Assembly: GCF_000620465.1 (NCBI RefSeq)
Contig: NZ_JIBE01000003.1
Coordinates: 372,001 to 436,000 of the forward strand
Direction: 5' to 3'
Origin: Ralstonia sp. UNC404CL21Col
GTDB taxonomy: Bacteria; Pseudomonadota; Gammaproteobacteria; Burkholderiales; Burkholderiaceae
DNA length: 64,000 nucleotides
A model generated the notes under the pieces. The model was given only the letters and a program-made list of their open reading frames with translations, searched no databases and was not told the origin of the DNA. Numbering within the stretch: position 1 is the stretch's first letter; each line of letters starts with the position of its first letter. The position numbers were made by a program, and so were the translations under genes. This document shows, piece by piece, positions 26,645 through 36,112 of the stretch.

Positions 26645-28444
26645 TTATTTTTCTTCGACGCGCAGGATGGCCAGGAAAGCCTCTTGCGGAATTTCAACGG
26701 TGCCAACCTGCTTCATGCGCTTCTTGCCCTCTTTCTGCTTTTCGAGGAGCTTCTTCTTGCGCGAGATATCACCGCCGTAGCACTTGGCCAGCACGTTCTT
26801 GCGCAGCGCCTTGACGTTCTCACGCGCGATCACGTTCGCGCCAATGGCAGCCTGGATCGCCACGTCGTACATCTGGCGCGGAATGATCTCGCGCATCTTG
26901 GCGGCCACTTCGCGACCACGGTACGTGCTGTTCGAACGGTGGACGATGATGGACAGCGCATCGACCTTGTCGCCGTTGATCAGGATGTCGACCTTGACCA
27001 CGTCCGACACGCGGTATTCCTTGAACTCGTAATCCATCGACGCATAACCGCGCGAAACGGATTTCAGCCGATCGAAGAAGTCCAGCACGATCTCGCCCAT
27101 CGGGATTTCGTACGTCAGCTGGACCTGGCGGCCGTGGTAGCTCATGTTGATCTGCGAGCCACGCTTCTGCTCGCACAGCGTGATCACGGCGCCCACGTAA
27201 TCCTGCGGCATGTACAGATTGACCGTGACGATCGGTTCGAGAATCGCCTCGATCTTGCTCGGGTCGGCCGGCATCTTGGCGGGGTTCTCCACCTGCACCA
27301 TCGTGCCGTCGCGCAACTGCACCTGATAGACCACCGTCGGCGCAGTGGTAATCAGGTCCATGTCGAATTCGCGCTCCAGGCGCTCCTGCACGATCTCCAT
27401 GTGCAGCAAGCCCAGGAAGCCGCAGCGGAAGCCGAAGCCGAGCGCCTGCGACACTTCCGGCTCGTACTGCAACGACGCGTCGTTGAGCTTGAGCTTTTCG
27501 AGCGATTCACGCAGCGCTTCGTATTGATTGGCTTCCACCGGATACAGACCGGCAAACACCTGCGGCTTGACTTCCTTGAAGCCCGGCAGGGGCGCTTCCG
27601 CCTTGCGCGGCGCCACGTGCGTGATGGTGTCACCCACCTTGGCCGCCTTGAGTTCCTTGATGCCCGCGATGACGAAGCCCACCTGCCCCGCCGACAACGA
27701 TTCGCGCGGCACCGACTTCGGCGAAAACACGCCCACCTGCTCCACCAAATGCTGCGCACCGGTTGCCATCAGCAGGACTTTGTCCTTGGCGCGCAGCGTG
27801 CCGTTCACCACGCGCACGAGCATCACCACGCCGACGTAGTTGTCGAACCACGAGTCGATGATCAGCGCTTGCAGCGGCGCAGCCGGGTCGCCCTTCGGCG
27901 CCGGCACTTTGGCGATCAGCGCTTCAAGCACGTCCGCCACGCCCACGCCGGTCTTGGCAGAGCAGCGCGTGGCGTCGGTGGCGTCGATGCCGATGACGTC
28001 TTCGATTTCCTGGATCGCGTTTTCCGGATCGGCTGCAGGCAAGTCGATCTTGTTGAGCACCGGCACCACTTCCACGCCCAGCTCGATGGCGGTGTAGCAG
28101 TTGGCGACGGTCTGCGCTTCCACACCTTGCGAAGCATCGACCACCAGGAGCGCGCCCTCGCACGCGGACAGCGAGCGGCTGACCTCGTAGCTGAAGTCGA
28201 CGTGTCCCGGGGTATCGATCAGGTTGAGGTTGTAGACCTTGCCGTCTTGAGCCTTATAAGACAGCGCGGCAGTCTGCGCCTTGATGGTGATGCCGCGCTC
28301 CTTCTCGATGTCCATCGAGTCCAGCACCTGGGCCTCCATCTCACGGTCGGAGAGCCCGCCACACAACTGAATGATGCGGTCGGCCAGCGTCGATTTGCCG
28401 TGGTCGATGTGGGCGATGATCGAGAAATTACGGATATTGTCCAT
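26645..28444 (-). CDS. lepA: Elongation factor 4 (LepA) GTPase
   Basis: LepA is a ribosome-associated GTPase implicated in initiation and 30S biogenesis. The 599-residue protein from the ATG at 28444 begins [19 protein letters not shown]. It has G1 AHIDHGKS, G3 DTPGH and G4 NKID, an EF-G-like domain series, and the LepA-specific C-terminal domain ending in a basic stretch. The frame is open 47 codons upstream, but that extension has no family resemblance. A 216-bp gap separates it from the glutaredoxin gene and may hold a promoter. Confidence 0.97.
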   Translation of the reverse strand: MDNIRNFSIIAHIDHGKSTLADRIIQLCGGLSDREMEAQVLDSMDIEKERGITIKAQTAALSYKAQDGKVYNLNLIDTPGHVDFSYEVSRSLSACEGALLVVDASQGVEAQTVANCYTAIELGVEVVPVLNKIDLPAADPENAIQEIEDVIGIDATDATRCSAKTGVGVADVLEALIAKVPAPKGDPAAPLQALIIDSWFDNYVGVVMLVRVVNGTLRAKDKVLLMATGAQHLVEQVGVFSPKSVPRESLSAGQVGFVIAGIKELKAAKVGDTITHVAPRKAEAPLPGFKEVKPQVFAGLYPVEANQYEALRESLEKLKLNDASLQYEPEVSQALGFGFRCGFLGLLHMEIVQERLEREFDMDLITTAPTVVYQVQLRDGTMVQVENPAKMPADPSKIEAILEPIVTVNLYMPQDYVGAVITLCEQKRGSQINMSYHGRQVQLTYEIPMGEIVLDFFDRLKSVSRGYASMDYEFKEYRVSDVVKVDILINGDKVDALSIIVHRSNSTYRGREVAAKMREIIPRQMYDVAIQAAIGANVIARENVKALRKNVLAKCYGGDISRKKKLLEKQKEGKKRMKQVGTVEIPQEAFLAILRVEEK

Positions 28445-28660
28445 CGAATGCGTCGAAAAGCGCCCATCCCGGGCGCGTCTGCCGGGAGCGCGAGCGGTTC
28501 CGGCAAGGCCGGCGCGCGTTGGCTGCGCCGGCGGGAGGTATTGGGTTCCAAGCCGAGGTCGCGGCACAAGAATCGTGCACTGCAAAAATCGGCGCTAACA
28601 GGCGATTTTACCGGATTTCAGTGGGCTTCCCGCGCCTCTTTTTGCGGCAGCGGCGTGGCC

Positions 28661-28936
28661 TCAGTTGTGCGCGCTTTGTGCTGCGAGCCACGCTTGCACA
28701 GCTTGTACATCGAGAAAGTAGTGACACAGCTCACGCGCGTCTTCGGGCGGGGTTTCCGGCGCGCCGGTCATCAGCACGGGCACTAATTCATCAAACCGGG
28801 CCTCCAGCGCAGGGTCGCTGTCGACGTCCACTTCGTGCAGCACAAAAGAAAAACCGCGCCGGAGAGGTTCCAGCGCGTTTTTCATGTCCTCGCACAAATG
28901 GCAGTACGTGCGGCCGTAGAGCGTAAGTTCGATCAC
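28661..28936 (-). CDS. Glutaredoxin-like thioredoxin-fold protein (DUF836 type)
   Basis: A 91-residue thioredoxin-fold protein with a CHLC active site (YGRTYCHLCEDM) and the cis-Pro region VPVLM. It is short and lacks a signal peptide, so it should be cytoplasmic. It starts at GTG 28936, whose GTGA overlaps the mucD stop, implying translational coupling to that periplasmic protease. The redox partner is unknown. Confidence 0.85.
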   Translation of the reverse strand: MIELTLYGRTYCHLCEDMKNALEPLRRGFSFVLHEVDVDSDPALEARFDELVPVLMTGAPETPPEDARELCHYFLDVQAVQAWLAAQSAHN

Positions 28937-30444
28937 TGGCCGCTACCCGAGCGCGCCGCGCTCGGGCGCAGCGTCACGACCTGCGTGGCGTCACCGCGGC
29001 GTACAAACACGGCAACCATGCGGTTCTTGTCGAGCTTGGCGACCACCTCGTTGAACTGCTTGGCGTTGGTGACGTCGGTATCGCCCACGCGCAGGATCAG
29101 ATCGCCCGGGCGAATGCCGACACGCGCCGCCGGCCCTTCCGACACCTGCACCTCAACGCCACTCTTGGTCTTGAACTCGCGACGTGCGCCGTCGGACAAG
29201 TCCGACACCACCAGCCCGAGGGCATTCGGCTTGCCCGGGCCCTGCTGGCTGTTATCAGGCTGCGCGCCCTTGGAGCGCTGCGCCACCTTCGTATCGGCCT
29301 GCAACTCGGCGACCGTCACGGTCAGATCGCGCGTTGCGCCCTTGCGCCAGACCTGCACGGTCGCGCGCGTGCCCGGCTTGGTCTCGCCGACCTGGCGCTG
29401 CAGATCTCCCGCCTTCTCGATATCGCGGCCGTTGTACTTCAAGACGATGTCACCAGCCTCGATGCCGGCCTTGTCCGCCGGGCCGCCCGATTCGACATTG
29501 CCTACATAGGCGCCCCGCGCGCGGCCCAGACCCAGCGACTCCGCTGCGTCCTTCGGCACGTTGTCGATTGCCACGCCGATGCGGCCCCGCGTCACGCGGC
29601 CCGTTGCCTTCAACTGCTCGGCCACGCGCATCGCCTCGTCGATGGGGATCGAAAACGAGATGCCCATGTAGCCGCCGCTCTGGCTGTAGATCTGGTTGTT
29701 GATGCCGATCACTTCGCCGCGCAGGTTGATCAGCGGGCCGCCCGAGTTGCCTGGGTTGACCGCCACGTCGGACTGGATGAACGGCAGGTAGTCGCCCGTA
29801 TCGCGCCCCTTGGCCGACACAATGCCCGCCGTCACCGTATTGTCGAGACCAAACGGAGACCCGATCGCCAGCACCCACTCGCCCACGCGCACCTTATCGG
29901 AGTCGCCGAGCTTCAGGCTGGGCAACGCCGTCGCCTCCACCTTGACGAGCGCCACATCGGTGCGCTTGTCTAGGCCGATCAGCTTGGCTCTGTATTCGCG
30001 CTTGTCGATCAGCGTGACGTAGATGGTTTCCGCGCCTTCCACCACATGCGCGTTGGTCAGGATGTAGCCATCACCCGAGATGATGAAGCCGGAACCGACA
30101 CCGCGGCTTTGTTCTTCTTCCTGTTGCGGCGGCGCATTGCGGCGCTTCTGGCCCTGCCCGGGCATGCCAGGCATCGGCACACCGAAGAAGCGGCGGAAAA
30201 ACTCGGCCATGTCGTCATCACTCGGACCACCCTGCTGCATACGAACCTTTTCGGTCGTGCGGATGTTGACGACGGCGGGGCTGACCTTTTCGACCAGATC
30301 GGCAAAATCGGGCAAGCCATACGTGCCCGTGGCCACGCTACCCGTGGCGTTCTGCGCGTGGGCCGGCACCAGCGCGCTTCCCGCCGCCACAGCGGCGGCA
30401 ACGCACAGCAGACGCAAGGCATGAACGGATCGAGCGGTACGCAT
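28933..30444 (-). CDS. mucD: Periplasmic serine endoprotease DegP/MucD type (Do family)
   Basis: A periplasmic HtrA protease that degrades misfolded envelope proteins. The 503-residue preprotein has a signal peptide (cleavage likely after AHA at about 30), the trypsin-like triad His133 (ILTNAHVVEG), Asp163 (KRTDVALVKV) and Ser234 (NPGNSGGPL), and two PDZ domains (about 300-385 and 405-495). Start: ATG 30444 with GGGGAG upstream; the frame is open to 30618. It follows rpoE-rseA-rseB, the Pseudomonas algU-mucABD-like order, so it is likely a sigma-E regulon member. Confidence 0.95.
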   Translation of the reverse strand: MRTARSVHALRLLCVAAAVAAGSALVPAHAQNATGSVATGTYGLPDFADLVEKVSPAVVNIRTTEKVRMQQGGPSDDDMAEFFRRFFGVPMPGMPGQGQKRRNAPPQQEEEQSRGVGSGFIISGDGYILTNAHVVEGAETIYVTLIDKREYRAKLIGLDKRTDVALVKVEATALPSLKLGDSDKVRVGEWVLAIGSPFGLDNTVTAGIVSAKGRDTGDYLPFIQSDVAVNPGNSGGPLINLRGEVIGINNQIYSQSGGYMGISFSIPIDEAMRVAEQLKATGRVTRGRIGVAIDNVPKDAAESLGLGRARGAYVGNVESGGPADKAGIEAGDIVLKYNGRDIEKAGDLQRQVGETKPGTRATVQVWRKGATRDLTVTVAELQADTKVAQRSKGAQPDNSQQGPGKPNALGLVVSDLSDGARREFKTKSGVEVQVSEGPAARVGIRPGDLILRVGDTDVTNAKQFNEVVAKLDKNRMVAVFVRRGDATQVVTLRPSAARSGSGQ

Positions 30445-30529
30445 GAAAGCTCCCCGGAACAAGAACAGATAGAGAAATGGTACTGAGTGCAACCACGCCG
30501 CGCACCCCAGGCGGGTGCCGGCTCTCTGG

Positions 30530-31639
30530 CTACTGCGGCGCGCTGGCCGGCTTATTGGTCGCGTTGGCGGACGCCGGCTTGTAGTCGACTGCGGCGCCAA
30601 ACTGCTTGATGGTAGCAAACGGGACTTCGCCTACGACCGTCAGCCAGAAATCGGCAACGCGTCGCACCATCACATGCGTGGCGCCTTGCGAGATGAAGCC
30701 CTCACGACGCGTGCGTTTTTCCGACACGGGCTCGATGAAGAGCGACAGCCCCGCCAACCCGTCGCTGAACACGACCTGCTGGACCTCGAAACCAGAACTG
30801 TTCTTGCCGGCCGGCGCAATGTCGCCCAGCGGACGACGCACCTCGCGGATCTTCTGGAAACCCTTGATGGGATTGCCGATCGTCCAACCTTGCTCAGCCA
30901 GATTGGTCGGCTGCGTCACGATCTCGTACTGATTCCAGCCGTTCAGGTTCTTGAACGCAGCGACGATCTTCTGCTTTTCCGACGGCACACCCAGCTCGAC
31001 TTGCGAGAAGGCGACCTGCTCAAGCACCTTGCCGTCTTCACCAATGGTCTGGGCGCGCATCAGCAAACCACTGTTACGCTCTGCCCAGATACGGTAGGCA
31101 TAGCGGTAGCCGTCCTTCGGATCGAGCTGGAAGACTTCGCAATCCATGCCCGCGACGCGCTCGGAGGGCAGATGACGCATGTCGTATTGATCGAGCACAT
31201 CGCCATTGGTCGTAGCGAGTAGCGCCGGGAAGCTGTCCTTGTGCTCCTGCTTTTCCGTCACAACGAGTTTGACGTCGTAAATCAGATTCCGGACGAGGTC
31301 GTTCTGACGCAGCATTTCGCGCTGCTTGCCGTCGAGCGCTTCGACGCGCTCGTACTCGTTGTTGAAGAGATCGGCGTAGTGCTGGATGCGGGTGGAGTGC
31401 ATGCCGGTGCCACGCTGGTATGTGAGCGTGCCGACATAGTTCTGCTTGAGTGCCGCGCGATGGATTTTGGCCAGCCACGAGGCGGCCTCCTTGCGCGGCA
31501 TGGGATCGGGCTGGGGCTGAGCAGCTGTCGCCAGCGCCGAAACACACAGAAGAAGAAAAACCGACCGACGAACGGCCTGCAACTTGCGGGCGCCTGCCCC
31601 GGCAACGGGGTGCCACACCTTCGACATGGATGCCCGCAT
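30530..31639 (-). CDS. rseB: Sigma-E factor regulatory protein RseB/MucB
   Basis: RseB binds the periplasmic part of the anti-sigma factor RseA and shields it from cleavage until envelope stress signals arrive. The 369-residue protein has a signal peptide (RRSVFLLLCVSALATAAQ) and the two MucB/RseB domains (about 50-225 and 245-345, NYVGTLTYQRG at the start). The ATG at 31639 overlaps the rseA stop by one base (TAATG). An alternative ATG lies 4 codons in. Confidence 0.93.
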   Translation of the reverse strand: MRASMSKVWHPVAGAGARKLQAVRRSVFLLLCVSALATAAQPQPDPMPRKEAASWLAKIHRAALKQNYVGTLTYQRGTGMHSTRIQHYADLFNNEYERVEALDGKQREMLRQNDLVRNLIYDVKLVVTEKQEHKDSFPALLATTNGDVLDQYDMRHLPSERVAGMDCEVFQLDPKDGYRYAYRIWAERNSGLLMRAQTIGEDGKVLEQVAFSQVELGVPSEKQKIVAAFKNLNGWNQYEIVTQPTNLAEQGWTIGNPIKGFQKIREVRRPLGDIAPAGKNSSGFEVQQVVFSDGLAGLSLFIEPVSEKRTRREGFISQGATHVMVRRVADFWLTVVGEVPFATIKQFGAAVDYKPASANATNKPASAPQ

Positions 31640-32271
31640 TATTCCTGATTGGAGTCCTGGGTGTTTGCCACCCCATTGGCCACTGCACGCAGATACGGAA
31701 CCACCATACCGTTGGTCGCCGACTGGCGATGGGCGCTCAGGTATTCGTCCAAGCGGGCGTCGCGAATCATCGGCGTGCTGTCAGTTGCCGCCACGGTCAG
31801 CGCCTGCGCACCGGCACCTTGCGTCGCCTTGGCGACCAGCGCAGGAGAGCCGTCTGCGCCATCGGCAGGACCGCGCAGTTGCGGCACGACGACCCAGCTA
31901 ACGGCCGCCACCGCCGCCGCCACAGCAGTCGTGGGCATGATCCGGCGGACCCAAGCGGGGCTGACCAGGAAGCGATGCCTCTCTTGAGTTTTCGCACGCT
32001 GAGCCACAGCCGGCACCAGCAGATGAGGCTCAGCCTCGAGCTTGACCGAGAACCGGCTGAGAAAATCTTCGGAGGAACGTGTATTGAGCAAATCTTCCGA
32101 CCGAAGCACGTCGCCGATCAGTTGATATTCGCGCCAATGCGCCGCGCCCTCGCCATCCTTGGCGAGGTCGACTGCAGTCGCCACTTCGTGCGCGGCAACT
32201 TCACCGTCCATCAAGGCAGAGATGCGTTGTGCGAACTCCGCCTCTGCCGTTTGCAATTGAGCCTGACCCAT
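31639..32271 (-). CDS. rseA: Anti-sigma-E factor RseA
   Basis: RseA holds sigma-E at the membrane and releases it when cleaved during envelope stress. The 210-residue protein from the ATG at 32271 has an N-terminal cytoplasmic anti-sigma domain (QRISALMDGEVAAHEV, then HWREYQLIGDVLRSED), one membrane helix (about 125-145) and a periplasmic tail. The frame starts at 32304, but the family begins near MGQAQLQ. It is encoded directly after rpoE. Confidence 0.93.
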   Translation of the reverse strand: MGQAQLQTAEAEFAQRISALMDGEVAAHEVATAVDLAKDGEGAAHWREYQLIGDVLRSEDLLNTRSSEDFLSRFSVKLEAEPHLLVPAVAQRAKTQERHRFLVSPAWVRRIMPTTAVAAAVAAVSWVVVPQLRGPADGADGSPALVAKATQGAGAQALTVAATDSTPMIRDARLDEYLSAHRQSATNGMVVPYLRAVANGVANTQDSNQE

Positions 32272-32378
32272 TTCCCGACCCCAAAAACTCCAACGTCCAA
32301 TCAACGATCCGAGAGAAGACTTCCAGAGGTTTCACCGTTTGCAGCCGCATGCGGCCGCCGGCTTGTCATATCGGCTGG

Positions 32379-32978
32379 CTACCACCGTTTGCCCTCCACT
32401 GTTCCCAGCAGGGGGCGCAATTTCTCGGCAATCGCCTCGCGCGCCCGGAAAATGCGGGACCGGACCGTGCCGATCGGGCATTCCATCGCTTCAGCGATTT
32501 CCTCATAGCTCAGACCCTCGATCTCCCGGAGTGTGATTGCGGTACGCAATTCTTCGGGCAGCGCTTCCATGGCACGGTTGACCGTTTCGGCCACCTGCTT
32601 GGTGTGCAGCATGGAGTCTGGCGTATTGATATCCCTTAGTAGCTCACCGTCGGCAAAAGTTTCAGCCTCTTCGGTGTCGATGTCGCTGGACGATTCGGGG
32701 CGCCGACCCTGGGTCGCCAGGTAATTCTTGGCCGTATTCACGGCAATGCGATACAGCCACGTATAGAACGCGGACTCTCCCCGAAACTGGGGTAATGCAC
32801 GGTAGGCCTTGATAAAGGCATCCTGTGCCACATCCTCGACTTCGGCCGGGTCACGGATCAAACGCGAGACGAGCCGGATGATCTTGCGGTGGTACTTGAC
32901 CACCAGCAGCTCAAACGCTCGTTTATCGCCTTGCTGGACGCGCTCGACAAGGATCTGGTCGGCTTCGCGTTCACTCAC
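32379..32978 (-). CDS. rpoE: RNA polymerase sigma-E factor (ECF)
   Basis: The envelope-stress ECF sigma factor. The 199-residue protein has region 2 (about 20-95, DVAQDAFIKAYRALPQFRGE and FYTWLYRIAVNTAKNYL) and region 4 (about 130-185, REIEGLSYEEIAEAMECPIG). The start is GTG 32978 with AGGTGA 7 nt upstream. It is followed by its anti-sigma factors rseA and rseB and by mucD. I did not find a convincing sigma-E promoter (GGAACTT-N16-TCTGA) directly upstream. Confidence 0.97.
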   Translation of the reverse strand: MSEREADQILVERVQQGDKRAFELLVVKYHRKIIRLVSRLIRDPAEVEDVAQDAFIKAYRALPQFRGESAFYTWLYRIAVNTAKNYLATQGRRPESSSDIDTEEAETFADGELLRDINTPDSMLHTKQVAETVNRAMEALPEELRTAITLREIEGLSYEEIAEAMECPIGTVRSRIFRAREAIAEKLRPLLGTVEGKRW

Positions 32979-33039
32979 GGAGTCTTCACCTGCAGTGTAT
33001 CGCCTTGAATTTTTGTGACTTGGAAACGTTGTATTTTAC

Positions 33040-33531
33040 CTACGACACACCGGACACCCGGGAAGCCATCTGCGGCGGCCCCAGGCGCAACAAACTGCGC
33101 ATACGACGTAACGTCCCGGCGGAAAACCACGGTGGCATCAGCACAAAGATCTGTGGACACCACCCGTGACGCGCAACCCCAAGGACCAAGACGCGCTCAC
33201 CGAGTGGCCATGACCATAACAGAGGCACATTTTGGAGCGCTTCTGGCGCGATCAGTCGGACCTGCCACACCGCTTGACCGGGTTCTCCGTCTCCTTTGAG
33301 ACGAGCGCGCCACATGAGTTCCATTGCATGCGGCGAGCGATTCACCAGCAGTGGAATACAGGCCGCCACCGCCAAGCCGCTGATGACGGCCCAGGTGATC
33401 AGCGGCAATGCAATGCCCCACGCGCTGATCACCCATAAGGCCACCGCACAAACAAGACCGGCCATGCTGATCCGACCAATCGCGCACAGCCGCCGATACG
33501 GCTCGGGGAAAACGATCTGCTGAACAACCAA
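33040..33531 (-). CDS. Hypothetical membrane protein between fabF and rpoE
   Basis: A 163-residue protein with two adjacent hydrophobic segments near the N-terminus (MAGLVCAVALWVISAWGIAL and ITWAVISGLAVAACIPLLV) and a Trp-rich cytoplasmic or periplasmic remainder (WQVRLIAPEALQNVPLLWSW). The open frame starts with TTG at 33531; the ATG at 33465 is an alternative but would leave almost no leader before the first helix. It may resemble the YgfX-type inner-membrane proteins in topology. I do not recognise a family. It lies between fabF and rpoE on the same strand. Confidence 0.7.
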   Translation of the reverse strand: MVVQQIVFPEPYRRLCAIGRISMAGLVCAVALWVISAWGIALPLITWAVISGLAVAACIPLLVNRSPHAMELMWRARLKGDGEPGQAVWQVRLIAPEALQNVPLLWSWPLGERVLVLGVARHGWCPQIFVLMPPWFSAGTLRRMRSLLRLGPPQMASRVSGVS

Positions 33532-33577
33532 GACAAAAACGAAGCGGCACGCGCGTCTGCTACGTGCCGCCTTTACC

Positions 33578-34810
33578 TTACGGGCGCTTGAAAACCAGCG
33601 TGCCGTTGGTCCCGCCGAAGCCGAAGTTGTTCTTCACGGCCACGTCGATCTTCATGTCACGCGCGGTGTTGGCGCAGTAATCGAGATCGCACTCGGGGTC
33701 CTGATTGAAGATGTTGATGGTCGGGGGCGACACCTGGTTGTGCAGCGCCAGCACCGTGAACACCGACTCCAACCCGCCCGCGCCGCCAAGCAAGTGGCCC
33801 GTCATGGATTTCGTGGAGTTCACGACGATCTTGCCTGCATGATCGCCGAACGCCGCCTTGATGGCCTCGGACTCGTTCTTGTCGCCCAGCGGCGTGGAGG
33901 TGCCGTGTGCATTCAGGTAATGAACCTGATCTGCATTCATGCCGGCATCGCGCAGCGCGTTCAGCATGCAGCGGCGGGGGCCATCCATGTTCGGTGCGGT
34001 CATGTGGAACGCGTCGCCGCTCATGCCGAAGCCGGCGACTTCAGCGTAAATCGTGGCGCCGCGAGCCTTCGCCGACTCGTATTCTTCCAGCACCATCACA
34101 CCCGCACCTTCGCCCAGGACGAAGCCGTCGCGGTCCTTGTCCCAGGGACGGGATGCCGTAGCCGGATCATCGTTGCGCGTGGACAGCGCACGGGCGGCAG
34201 CAAAACCGCCGATGCCCAACGGTGAAACGGTCGACTCGGCACCGCCGGCCACCATTGCGTCGGCATCGCCCGCCTGGATGAGGCGCGCGGCCAGACCAAT
34301 GCTATGCAGACCGGTCGTGCAAGCCGTGACGGCTGCCAGATTCGGCCCCTTCAGGCCAAACATGATGCTCAGATGGCCGGAAATCATGTTGATGATCGAA
34401 CCCGGCACGAAGAACGGCGAAATACGGCGAGGACCGCGATCGACGTAGGTCTGGTGCGTATCTTCGATCATCGGCAGGCCGCCGATACCGGAACCGACCA
34501 GCACGCCGATGCGCTCCGCATTGGCTTCGGTCACTTCCAGCCCGCTGTCCTTGAGCGCCTGCACGCCGGCAGCAATGCCGTAATGGATGAACGTATCCAT
34601 GTTGCGGGCTTCCTTCGCCGGGATGTATTCCTCGGCGTTGAAACCCTTCACCTCACCGGCGAAATGCACGGCCAGGTTCGACGGATCGAATTTGGTGATG
34701 GTGGCGATCCCGGACTTGCCGGCGACCAGATTGGCCCACCCCTCGGCGACCGAGTTCCCTACCGGAGAGACCAGCCCCAGGCCGGTTACGACTACGCGAC
34801 GACGGCTCAC
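33578..34810 (-). CDS. fabF: 3-oxoacyl-[ACP] synthase II (KAS II)
   Basis: FabF extends acyl-ACP with malonyl-ACP and tunes chain length and unsaturation. From the GTG at 34810 (AGGAAAG 5 nt upstream) the protein has 410 residues, matching E. coli FabF (413). The Cys-His-His triad is Cys164 (VTACTTG), His302 ([11 protein letters not shown]) and His339 ([12 protein letters not shown]), with Lys334. The ATG at 34849 gives a longer form without a ribosome site. It ends the fab cluster, 113 bp after acpP. Confidence 0.96.
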   Translation of the reverse strand: MSRRRVVVTGLGLVSPVGNSVAEGWANLVAGKSGIATITKFDPSNLAVHFAGEVKGFNAEEYIPAKEARNMDTFIHYGIAAGVQALKDSGLEVTEANAERIGVLVGSGIGGLPMIEDTHQTYVDRGPRRISPFFVPGSIINMISGHLSIMFGLKGPNLAAVTACTTGLHSIGLAARLIQAGDADAMVAGGAESTVSPLGIGGFAAARALSTRNDDPATASRPWDKDRDGFVLGEGAGVMVLEEYESAKARGATIYAEVAGFGMSGDAFHMTAPNMDGPRRCMLNALRDAGMNADQVHYLNAHGTSTPLGDKNESEAIKAAFGDHAGKIVVNSTKSMTGHLLGGAGGLESVFTVLALHNQVSPPTINIFNQDPECDLDYCANTARDMKIDVAVKNNFGFGGTNGTLVFKRP

Positions 34811-34923
34811 TATGCTTTCCTGCAACTCTGTATCAGCGACAAAGGCCACAGAAAACGCGCCACCCGGTCAAACCGGACAACCGCCCTTTCTGTGGCCCGC
34901 GATGTCAAGAGATCGATTGACGC

Positions 34924-35163
34924 TTACGCCTTGACGTGGGCGGTCGCGTAATCGATGGCTTGCTGCACCGTGGTGATCTTCTCGGCTTCTTCGTCCGGGA
35001 TTTCCATACCGAACTCGTCTTCCAGAGCCATCACCAGCTCAACCGTATCGAGCGAATCCGCGCCCAGATCGTTCACGAACGACGATTCGTTCTTGATGTC
35101 TGCTTCGGCCACGCCGAGTTGCTCAGCAACGATCTTCTTAACGCGTGCGTCGATGTTGTCCAT
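34924..35163 (-). CDS. acpP: Acyl carrier protein
   Basis: ACP carries growing acyl chains on a phosphopantetheine arm attached by AcpS (also in this window). The 79-residue acidic protein has the modification site Ser37 in [11 protein letters not shown] and the four-helix pattern. Gaps of 185 bp upstream (to fabG) and 113 bp downstream (to fabF) suggest it may have its own promoter, consistent with the high ACP level cells need. Confidence 0.98.
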   Translation of the reverse strand: MDNIDARVKKIVAEQLGVAEADIKNESSFVNDLGADSLDTVELVMALEDEFGMEIPDEEAEKITTVQQAIDYATAHVKA

Positions 35164-35348
35164 TTAACCCTCCAGGGAAGTATTCGACAAAAAGTGCGCG
35201 CATTCTAGCAGGTTTGCGCGACGAAAAACCGCGCCGGAAACCATGCAAAAAATGCGCCAAACATGAAGCTAAAAGCCAGTTAAATCGGCGATCGCGCAGG
35301 ATTTGCTTATGCGCAAAGCTCCGCACACCCGCCGCCGGGACGGCTTCC

Positions 35349-36098
35349 TTATCCCATGTACATGCCGCCGTTGACGTGCAGCGTCGAGCCGGTAATGTAG
35401 CCCGCCGCCGGTGACGCCAGGAAGGCAACTGCGCTGGCGATGTCTTCCGGAGCGCCTAGGCGGCCCAGCGGAATCTGCGCCTTCAGCGCGGTATGCTGCT
35501 CTTCGGACAGGACCTTCGTCATGTCGGTGTCGATAAAGCCCGGTGCGATGCAGTTGACCGTGATGTTGCGACTGCCGATCTCACGTGCCAGCGCGCGGGC
35601 CATGCCCTCTACGCCCGCCTTGGCCGCGGCGTAATTGGCTTGCCCCGGGTTGCCGGCCGAGCCCACCACCGAAGTGATGTTGATGATACGGCCACCGCGT
35701 GCCTTCATCATCGGGCGCAGCACGGCGCGCGACAGGCGGAACACGGCGGAGAGGTTCGTATCGATGACGGACACCCACTCGTCGTCCTTCATGCGCATCG
35801 CCAGGTTGTCCTGTGTGATGCCGGCATTGTTGACGAGGATGTTCAGGCCGCCGTGCGTCTTGATGGTTTCGTCGATGACGGCCTCGCAGCGCGCGGCGTC
35901 ATTCACGTTGAGCACCACGCCAGCGCCCTTGACGCCGGCTTCGGCAAAGTACGCCGTGATGGCTTGCGCTCCGGATTCCGACGTGGCCGTACCGACCACC
36001 GTCGCACCCTGGCGCGCCAGTTCCAGCGCGATGGCACGACCGATGCCGCGCGAGGCACCCGTGACGAGCGCAACCTGATTGTTCAATGCTTGGGTCAT
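35349..36098 (-). CDS. fabG: 3-oxoacyl-[ACP] reductase
   Basis: FabG reduces 3-oxoacyl-ACP with NADPH in each elongation cycle. The 249-residue SDR protein has the cofactor motif TGASRGIG (14-21), NNAG (about 90), the catalytic Ser in ITSVVGSAGN and the Tyr/Lys pair in NYAAAKAG. The C-terminus NGGMYMG is typical of FabG. It lies 14 bp after fabD. Confidence 0.97.
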   Translation of the reverse strand: MTQALNNQVALVTGASRGIGRAIALELARQGATVVGTATSESGAQAITAYFAEAGVKGAGVVLNVNDAARCEAVIDETIKTHGGLNILVNNAGITQDNLAMRMKDDEWVSVIDTNLSAVFRLSRAVLRPMMKARGGRIINITSVVGSAGNPGQANYAAAKAGVEGMARALAREIGSRNITVNCIAPGFIDTDMTKVLSEEQHTALKAQIPLGRLGAPEDIASAVAFLASPAAGYITGSTLHVNGGMYMG

Positions 36099-36112
36099 AC
36101 GAATTCCGTTGA

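Noticed and set aside
25724-28786. A 1,020-residue open frame on the plus strand opposite lepB and lepA.
   Set aside because: It spans two certain genes and a gap, and its composition (His/Arg/Ala-rich) is that of an antisense shadow.
32979-33039. A sigma-E autoregulatory promoter directly before rpoE.
   Set aside because: No GGAACTT with a correctly spaced TCTGA on the minus strand; the promoter may lie further upstream or in another gene.
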